NCBI RefSeq assembly: GCF_024679095.1
Contig: NC_066528.1
Location: forward strand, 20,122,101-20,186,100
Direction of reading: 5' to 3'
DNA: 64,000 nt
Source: Eriocheir sinensis
Taxonomy: Eukaryota > Arthropoda > Malacostraca > Decapoda > Varunidae
Part shown: one piece after another, positions 55,431 through 64,000 of the stretch
Position numbering within the stretch: the stretch's first letter is position 1
How the letters are laid out: every line of letters starts with the position of its first letter
Translations under genes and position numbers: made by a program
Notes under the pieces: generated by a model
Database searches by the model: none
What the model was told of the DNA's origin: nothing
The model's input: the letters and a program-made list of their open reading frames with translations, nothing else

Positions 55431-55945
55431 GTCTCAGTCAACCCAGAAACGCATGTAAAAAGTCTTGAGTCCAGCGCATACAACCCCCGTCCGTGCCCTT
55501 CCTTCCTTTTAACTTTACCAATGGGTGTAACGCGATACCTTCCCTCCCTACTAAAATACGTCCAACTACAAGTCTCAGTCAGCCCAGAAACGCATGCAAA
55601 AAGAGAGTTCCGAGCAGACAACCTCCTTCCCTTCCCTTCCTTCCTCAACCTTACTAATGGTGTAACGCGATACCCTTCCCTCCCTACTAAAATACGTCCA
55701 ACTACAAGTCTCAGTTAACCCAGAAACATATGCAAAGAGGGAGCTCCGTGCATTCAACCCCTTCCTCCGTCCCCTCCTTCCTTAAGCTCTGCAGTCGGGT
55801 AACGCAATATCCTTCCCTTCCTACTAAAATATGTCCAACTACAAGTCTCCGTGCAAAAAGACTTCCATGCATTCAACCCCTTCCTCCGTGCCCTCCTTCC
55901 TTAAGCTCTTGCAGTAGTGTAACGCAATATCCTTCCCTTCCTGCC
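55431..55945. repeat. ~138-bp tandem repeat, 4 copies
   Basis: GTCTCAGTCA or its variants start at 55431, 55572, 55708 and 55846. Units share CCCAGAAACGCATGCAAAAAG, GTAACGCGATACC and CTACTAAAATACGTCCAACT. Confidence 0.9.
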
Positions 55946-56032
55946 TCACCGTGGGACCAAGAGCTTCTCACGTGACCCAATTAGCTCCCTGTAAAACTTG
56001 GCTCATTAGAAGAGACTTGAGGCTGTTTGTCT

Positions 56033-56839
<807 letters not shown>

Positions 56840-57290
56840 GGTAAAGGTAACGAGGAAGGGAAAGTCTGGTGGAGCTACGCGTGGCCTCATCGCTCATCTC
56901 TGTTACATTATCCGGTGGAGTGACATTTTTATATCATGGTTTTTAAAGAGCACAGCGGAAGCGACTTTTAATTAAATACCCTGCGTCTTAAAGGTAAGGG
57001 TAACTAAGAAGGGAAAGTTTAGTGAAGCTGCGCGTGGCCTCAATGCTCATATCTGTTACATTACCCCGTGGAGTGACATTTTTATATCATGGTTTTTAAA
57101 GAGCACACCGGGGGCGACTTCTAATTAAATACCCTGCGTCTTAAAGGTAAGGGTAACTAAGACGGGTAGTTTTGGTGAAGCTGCGCGTGGCCTTAAAACT
57201 CATCTCTGTTACATTAGCCCGTGGAGTAACATTTCTTATCATGGTTTTTAAAGAGCACAGCGGGGCGACTTTTAATTAAATACCCTGCCC
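56840..57290. repeat. 153-bp tandem repeat, 3 copies
   Basis: GGTAARGGTAAC heads at about 56840, 56993 and 57146. Units share GCGTGGCC, TCTGTTACATTA, ATCATGGTTTTTAAAGAGCA and TTAATTAAATACCCTGC. Confidence 0.93.
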
Positions 57291-57529
57291 ACCAACACCC
57301 AATCTTATCCAATGCACCGCCCACATCCACACCGCTATATCGCTCACTCATCCACCCACACCACAGGAGGTCACCAACCACACATAACTCCACCACCCGA
57401 CAGGGATTTGCTTGTTTATTATTCACTGCAATCTTGTTTTTTTATATTTTTTTTATTTCCCGATGCGATGTAATATTTTTTTTCTTCTGTTCAGTGTTAT
57501 TAGGACTAGCGTTAAGACTACTCCTTCTT
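57291..57529. other. Low-copy stretch
   Basis: CCACCAACACCC-rich then T-rich. No gene recognised. Confidence 0.45.
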
Positions 57530-57916
57530 CTCTTCTTCTTCCTCCTCCTCCTCCTCCTCCTCCTATTCCTCTTCCTCCACCATCTCTCCATCTTTATATC
57601 TCTCTACATCATCCCATCAGACTCCTCCTCCTTCTTCTCTTCTTCCTCTTCCTCCTCCTCCTCCTCCTCCTCTTCCTCTTTCATCTCTCCATCTTTCTAT
57701 CTCTCTTCATCATCCTCTCTCCTCTTCCTTCCTACCCTCACCACCACCATCAGACTCCTCCCCCTTCTTTCCTTCTTCCTCCTCCTCCTCTTCCTCCTCC
57801 ATCTCTCGATCTCTCTATCTCTCTACATCATTCTCTCTCCTCGTCCTTCCTACCCTCGCCTTCTCCTCCACAACCACCACCACCACCACCATCACCACCA
57901 CCACCACCTCCACCAA
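57530..57916. repeat. (CCT)n pyrimidine repeats and (ACC)n
   Basis: CTCCTCCTCC patches alternate with CATCTCTCYATCTYTMTATCTCTC at about 57579, 57680 and 57799. (CCACCA)n 57870-57912. Confidence 0.85.
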
Positions 57917-58024
57917 GAACAGGCGCGGGTGTGCATGAGGACGAGAAGGAGCGGCAAACTTTTGGAAATGACTCTTGTTGAAAGTTGAAGTAGAAGATTT
58001 TTTTCGACTCCTTTTTCCTCTTCT

Positions 58025-58028
<4 letters not shown>

Positions 58029-58075
<47 letters not shown>

Positions 58076-58202
58076 CTTTACGAGGCAGTTTTCTCAATAT
58101 TTTCCGGTATTTTTTCTTTTGTTTGTTTGTTTGTTTGTTTGTTTGGTGTTTGTTGTGTACGTGTTTTGTTCGTGTTTGGGTTTGGGAAAGACGTGGAATT
58201 TG

Positions 58203-58236
<34 letters not shown>

Positions 58237-58307
58237 CACGTAGGAAACAGAAACCCAACCAACCTTCGCGTGTAAATCTGGTATGGTACACGTTCTGATC
58301 CAGTGAG

Positions 58308-58379
<72 letters not shown>
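58029..58379. repeat. (TC)21, (GTTT)n, (AC)14, (GA)34
   Basis: (TC)n 58029-58071, (GTTT)n 58121-58145, (AC)n 58206-58233, (GA)n 58311-58379. The TC and GA tracts are complementary across 240 bp. Confidence 0.95.
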
Positions 58380-58381
<2 letters not shown>

Positions 58382-58469
58382 GACACACCTGAGGAACTCC
58401 AATCAAGGTGTAAATTAGTCCATCAAGAGGCGAGACATTTTTCATCGTCACCTCCAATGAAAAAAGAAA

Positions 58470-59040
58470 AAAAAAAGAAGAAAAAAAAAGACGAAAGGAA
58501 TCTCGAGCTGGAAGAAGGAAAGAGGAAGAGGAGGAGGAGGAGGAGGAGGAAGAGGAAGAAGGAATAGGCATAAGAGGCGAAGGAAAAGGAGAGGAGAAGA
58601 AATAGGAGCAAAACGAGGAGGAGGAAGAAAAGGAAGAGGTAAAGGAAACGAAAAAGGAGGAGGAGATGGAGGAGGAGGAGGAAAAGGAAGGCAAAGACGG
58701 AAACGGAGGAGGAAAGAAGAACACTGAGGAGGGAGAGGCAAAGGAAACGAAGAACGAAGGACAAGGAGGAAGAAGAAGAGAAGGAGGAGGAGAAGGAGGA
58801 GGAGGAGGAGGAGGAGAGAAAAGACCCAACAAAGAAGGAAGAAAGGGAGAAAAAGAAGAAAAACAGCACAGGAATGAAAGAAACCGCGGAGTAATAAATT
58901 CAGAGGACGAGGAGGAGGAGAGGAAGAGGAGAAAGACTGATTGCATTGATGTGCGGAGGAGGAGGAGGAAGAAGAAGAAGAGGAGGAGGAGACAGCGGAG
59001 GAGGCAGGAGGCGTGGGCGTGCGTGGGTGAGTTACAAGAA
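58470..59040. other. (GGA)n/(GAA)n purine block
   Basis: Nearly pure A/G plus strand with GGA runs at 58525-58560, 58640-58680, 58785-58815 and 58905-58990. The 372- and 138-codon frames are translations of this. Confidence 0.82.
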
Positions 59041-59069
59041 AGGCAAATGATTAACAGAAGCCTTCGACA

Positions 59070-60520
59070 GAGACAAAAATAAAAGGGAATTGGTTTACAG
59101 AAAAATGCTTCAAATAGACCGAAAATAAAAGGGAAATTGGTTTACAGAAAAATGCTTCAAAATAGACAAAAATATAAAAGGGAAATTGGTTTACAGAAAA
59201 ATGCTTCAAAAAGATCGAAAATAAAAGCGAAATTGGTTTACAGAAAAATGCTTCAAATAGACCGAAAATAAAAGGGAAATTGGTTTACAGAAAAATGCTT
59301 CAAATAGACCGAAAATAAAAGCGAAATTGGTTTACTGAAAAATGCTTCAAATAGACAAAAATAAAAGGGAAATTGGTTTACAGAAAAATGCTTCAAATAG
59401 ACCGAAAATAAAAGCGAAATTGGTTTACAGAAAAATGCTTCAAATAGACAAAAATAGAAGGGAAATTGGTTTACAGAAAAATGCTTCAAAAAGACCGAAA
59501 ATAAAAGCGAAATTGGTTTACAGAAAAATGCTTCAAAAAGACAAAAATAAAAGGGAAATTGGTTTACTGAAAAATGCTTCAAATAGACCGAAAATAAAAG
59601 GGAAATTGGTTTACAGAAAAATGCTTCAAAAAGACAAAAATAAAAGGGAAATTGGTTTACTGAAAAATGCTTCAAATAGACCGAAAATAAAAGGGAAATT
59701 GGTTTACAGAAAAATGCTTCAAATAGACCGAAAATAAAAGGGAAATTGGTTTACAGAAAAATGCTTCAAATAGACAAAAAATAAAAAGGAAATTGGTTAA
59801 CAGAAAAATGCTTCAAATAGACCGAAAATAAAAGGGAAATTGGTTTACAGAAAAATGCTTCAAAAAGACAAAAATAAAAGCGAAATTGGTTTACAGAAAA
59901 ATGCTTCAAATAGACCGAAAATAAAAGGGAATTGGTTTACAGAAAAATGCTTCAAATAGACCGAAAATAAAAGGGAAATTGGTTTACTGAAAAATGCTTC
60001 AGATAGACCGAAAATAAAAGGGAAATTGGTTTACTGAAAAATGCTTCAAAAAGACAAAAATAAAAGCGAAATTGGTTTACAGAAAAATGCTTCAAATAGA
60101 CAAAAAATAAGAGGGAAATTGGTTTACAAAAAATGCTTCAAAAAGACAAAAAATAAAAGCGAAATTGGTTTACAGAAAAATGCTTCAAATAGACAAAAAA
60201 TAAGAGGGAAATTGGTTTACAAAAAATGCTTCAAAAAGACAAAAAATAAAAGCGAAATTGGTTTACAGAAAAATGCTTCAAAAAGACCGAAAATAAAAGG
60301 GAAATTGGTTTACTGAAAAATGCTTCAAATAGACAAAAATAAAAGGGAAATTGGTTTACTGAAAAATGCTTCAAAAAGACAAAAAATAAAAGGGAAATTG
60401 GTTTACTGAAAAATGCTTCAAATAGACAAAAAAATAAAAGGGAAATTGGTTTATTGAAAAATGCTTCAAATAGACAAAAAAAAATAAAGGGAAATAGGTT
60501 TACTGAAAAATGCTTCAAAT
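59070..60520. repeat. 46/47-bp minisatellite, 31 copies
   Basis: GGAAATTGGTTTACAGAAAA followed by ATGCTTCAAATAGACCGAAA and ATAAAA; ATGCTTC occurs 31 times. Two unit types differ by one base (ACCGAAAATA, 47 bp; ACAAAAATA, 46 bp) and by CAG/CTG and GGG/GCG variants. A long plus strand stays open where the types alternate (93 bp, 31 codons), which is incidental. Confidence 0.96.
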
Positions 60521-60528
60521 AAACACAA

Positions 60529-61079
60529 CAAAAACAGAGCCCAGAAACGTGACTTGATATATTAATGAAACTTAACTAAGGCACAACACACGACTGACAT
60601 ATCTTTCAACGTCACACCACATCCTAGAGCCTCCACCAAGCTGCCAAAAGAGATGAAAATAGGATAAATATTGGTTGGCGATCACGCATTCATATCTGAC
60701 AAGGCTTTCGCAGGCGTTAAGGGCATTTCCTTTTGCACGGATTCAAACACAAAAGTTCATGCCTAACAAATTCTCCCTATACGACAGTCATCCACGTCTA
60801 ACTGAATAACATCCTTTTTCTCGGCCCTGGTGGTAGTGTGACCCTTCTTCTGTACCGTGAACTTAAAACACCACTCAATAGAACCCGATTCCTCTCCTCT
60901 TCGACCTTTGGATATAGTTGATTTGAAGTGCGGAAGCGTTTGAGTGTAATATTCGTTGACCTAAAAATAGATACATATCGGAAAAGGTAGAAGGTATTAG
61001 CTTAAAGCAGTGTCGATTTCCAGTTTAGAGGAAGCGACAGAAGTTGTAGGGAAAGGAAGGAGAGGAGGAGGAGGAGGAA
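60529..61079. other. Low-copy stretch with an outlying repeat unit
   Basis: 60700-60830 (TTTTGCACGGATTCAAACAC, TTCATGCCTAACAAATT, GACAGTCATCCACGTCTAAC) is one copy of the unit arrayed at 61665-62095. The rest is low-copy with no gene. Confidence 0.7.
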
Positions 61080-61500
61080 TAGGGAAGTGAAGGAAGGAAG
61101 GAAGGATAGAGAGAGAGAGAGTAAGAGGAAAGCTTATAAAAAAAATCGCTCGGATGAAGAAAGGGAATAAAGGAAGAATGTGAAAGAGAAAGAGAAAAGA
61201 GTTGAAAGTGGCTAAAAGTATATTAAGAGAAGTCGAGGATAATCTGGCTTCTGAAACGTAACTTGAAACACCTTTGCTGGAAGTGATTTAACGTGCAAGA
61301 AAGAAAGAAAGAAAGAAAGAGAGAAAGAAGGAAAGAAACAAAGACAGAAAAAAAGGAAGAATGAAAGAAAGGAGGAAAGAAAGAAAGGAAGAAAGAAAGA
61401 AAAGGAAAGAAAGAAAGAAGGTAGAGAAGAAAATAGATACACTTGCTGGAAGATAATAAGAAAAAAAGAAAACGAAGAAAATAAGTGCAGGGATATCTTA
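61080..61500. other. (GAAA)n/(GAAG)n purine block
   Basis: AAGAAAGAAAGAAAGA runs at 61298-61410. No gene. Confidence 0.8.
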
Positions 61501-61664
61501 CCTAATTTTTGCGTATTCTTTTCTTTTTATCTTTACTTAAAACTCAATTTCTTCTGACTTGAATTTCTTTTGGTATTCTTTGCTTCTTTTTCCTTCCTTC
61601 CTTCCTTGTTTCTTTCTCTTCTTCCCTATTTTCTTCCTACCTTCCTTAGATTCGATTCCAGACT

Positions 61665-62095
61665 TTATGCCTGACAAAATTTTCCCTGCACGGTTTTAGA
61701 TACAGTGGTTCAGGTCTAGCAGAAGAACAACCTTTCTAACCGACCTAACAGAACGTTCCTTTTTCACGGATTTGAACACAAGAGATCATGCCTAACAAGT
61801 TTTCCATATACGACAGTCATCCACATTTAACAGAATAACATCCTTTTTCTTGCCTAACAGAATTTTCCTTTCGCACGGTTTTAAACACAAGAGATCATGC
61901 CTAACAAACCTTCCTTACGCTTATTCAGACAGCCATCCACGTCCAACTGAATAACAACCTTTTTCTTGCCTAACAGAACTTTCCTTTTGCACGGTTTTAA
62001 ACACAAAAGATCATGTCTAACAAATTGTTCCTTCTTGTTCCCCTTATTTTCCATTTTTCAGACACAGTGGTTCACGTCTAACTGAATAGCAAGCT
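61665..62095. repeat. ~110-120-bp tandem repeat, about 4 copies
   Basis: CACAAGAGATCATGCCTAAC or near variants at 61780, 61886 and 62004, each with CGGTTTTAAACACA and GACAGYCATCCACRTYYAAC. A partial copy starts near 61670. Confidence 0.85.
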
Positions 62096-62760
62096 TTAGA
62101 TTATGATCCCAAGGCAGAAACGCATAACTGACAGACAGACTGCAAGAGCTGGAAGGAGAAGAAGCGAGTGTTTTGAAGGCAAGGGGAAGGAGGGAGCAAA
62201 AGAAGCCGAGGAGAGGGATTTGGTGCAGAAAACCCTTAAGTGCAGTTTCTCAGTTTTTCCCAGAGCAGTGAAGATGTAAGTGGCAAGGGCGATGAGGGAG
62301 AGGAAGGAATGAAGGAAGGAAGGATGTGAGATGAAGGAAAGAGGTTGACGAAAAGGAGGGAAGAGGAAAGTGTTGTCAGGAGGAATATTTTAAGAGGAAG
62401 GAATGAAGGAAGGAAGGATGTGATGAAGGAAAGGGGTTGAGGAAAAAGAGGGAGGTGGAGAGAGTAGCAAGGAGGAATCTTATAAGTATGCAAGTAGGTA
62501 TATATAAACAGACTCTCTATCTCTCTTTCTCTTTCTGTTTATCTGCCTTTTTATCTATCTATCTATCTATATTTTCTCATCAATTGCTTGCAACCCACTT
62601 TCTTTTATTTCACTTCCCTTTCCATTCCTTTTCTACCTCTTTTCCTTTCTCTTTTCAATCTTTTCCCATTTCTTTCATTCACCAACACGTTTCTCCTCTC
62701 TCCCCCTCTCCCTCTCTCTCCCTCTCCCTCTCTCTCTCTCTCTCCCCACCCCGTAGCATG
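62096..62760. other. Purine then pyrimidine low-complexity
   Basis: GGAAGGAATGAAGGAAGGA recurs near 62304 and 62396. 62510-62750 is (TATC)n and CTCTCCCTCTCC sequence. No gene. Confidence 0.65.
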
Positions 62761-63724
<964 letters not shown>

Positions 63725-63811
63725 CAGGCAGCCTAGAACCATATAACCATAACCAAAGAACCAGAGGGAGAATAGAACCTTGAACCATGATAGAACCACC
63801 ACCATCGCCAC

Positions 63812-63895
63812 CATAGATAGATAGATAGACAGATAGATAGAGGAAGAGAGTGAGGTCAGCCCCTCCCCCCCCCCGTCCCCCCCTCCCCCGCCGTC
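63812..63895. repeat. (GATA)n and C-run cluster
   Basis: ATAGATAGATAG 63812-63843; C runs of 6-10 at 63861-63889 (minus strand quadruplex-capable). Confidence 0.92.
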
Positions 63896-64000
63896 TTGGG
63901 TCCAGCCAGGTCGGGATAAATCCGGGCGCCAATATGGGTGTGATTAACGACCAATTACCGTAACTCACGCTCGCTGAGGGGCCATTGTGCGCGATGAGTG
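63896..64000. other. Low-copy island at the window edge
   Basis: Complex sequence with CCGGGCGCCAATATGGG, GTGATTAACG, CCAATTACCG and CACGCTCGCTG. It shares the last two words with 42041-42060. Truncated by the window end. Confidence 0.35.

Noticed and set aside
57828..58946. 372-codon minus frame
   Set aside because: Reads through GGA, GA, AC, GTTT and TC tracts; composition-driven with no domain.
59253..59675. 140-codon frame of repeated Phe/Cys-rich segments
   Set aside because: Translated 46/47-bp minisatellite. The frame stays open only where 46- and 47-bp units alternate.
61640..61680. GATTCGATTCC resembling a Pol III B box near 61651
   Set aside because: No A box upstream at the right spacing and no cloverleaf could be folded by eye.

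Overview
This is nuclear DNA from an animal, most likely a decapod crustacean and plausibly a brachyuran crab. The inference rests on the extreme density of (GA)n/(CT)n, (CA)n/(GT)n and (GGA)n/(TCC)n tracts, on CR1-like and Jockey-like LINE relics, and on the absence of bacterial or organellar gene structure. No complete host gene, rRNA, tRNA, operon or CRISPR array can be supported. Nearly all of the longest open frames are translated microsatellites (runs of SL, ER, HT, CV and similar) and are left out.

The only sequence with convincing protein-family identity is retrotransposon-derived. Three dead LINE copies all lie on the minus strand: a CR1/L2-like element with endonuclease and reverse transcriptase at about 14.2-17.3 kb, a Jockey-like 5'-truncated reverse transcriptase at about 24.3-26.6 kb, and a second CR1/L2-like element at about 36.3-38.8 kb that is nearly intact apart from a few small indels. 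A short fourth CR1-like fragment lies on the plus strand at 53.4 kb, inside a tandem repeat array. A SINE-like element (50.4 kb) and a truncated tRNA-like Pol III head (21.7 kb) are weaker calls.

Most of the rest is of two kinds. The first is microsatellites, up to an unbroken (AG)130 at 56.0 kb, often placed so that one tract is the reverse complement of its neighbour. The second is about two dozen short tandem arrays of 2 to 31 units. Most have 100-200 bp units that are unrelated from array to array, with smaller (32, 47, 69, 80 bp) and larger (273 bp) exceptions. Kilobase blocks are almost purely pyrimidine on the plus strand (such as 8.3-8.9, 9.5-10.4, 11.3-12.6, 17.6-18.4, 26.6-28.6, 43.8-46.5 kb) or almost purely purine (such as 33.3-34.5, 42.5-43.0, 47.8-49.0, 58.5-59.0 kb).

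Between these lie small low-copy islands that might do host work. They include a CRE/CCAAT/E-box/TATA-like cluster at 13.25-13.37 kb, a TGGCACT-rich 0.8 kb at 9.76-10.56 kb, ATTA-rich islands near 18.5, 19.5, 28.7 and 29.1 kb, and a 44-codon candidate first exon with a hydrophobic segment and a good splice donor at 54326-54457. I found no defence system or other novel multi-gene system. The most unusual content is the architecture of the arrays, including a 135-bp array that repeats a perfect TGACGTCA palindrome five times at exact spacing and an 80-bp array grown from a LINE fragment.
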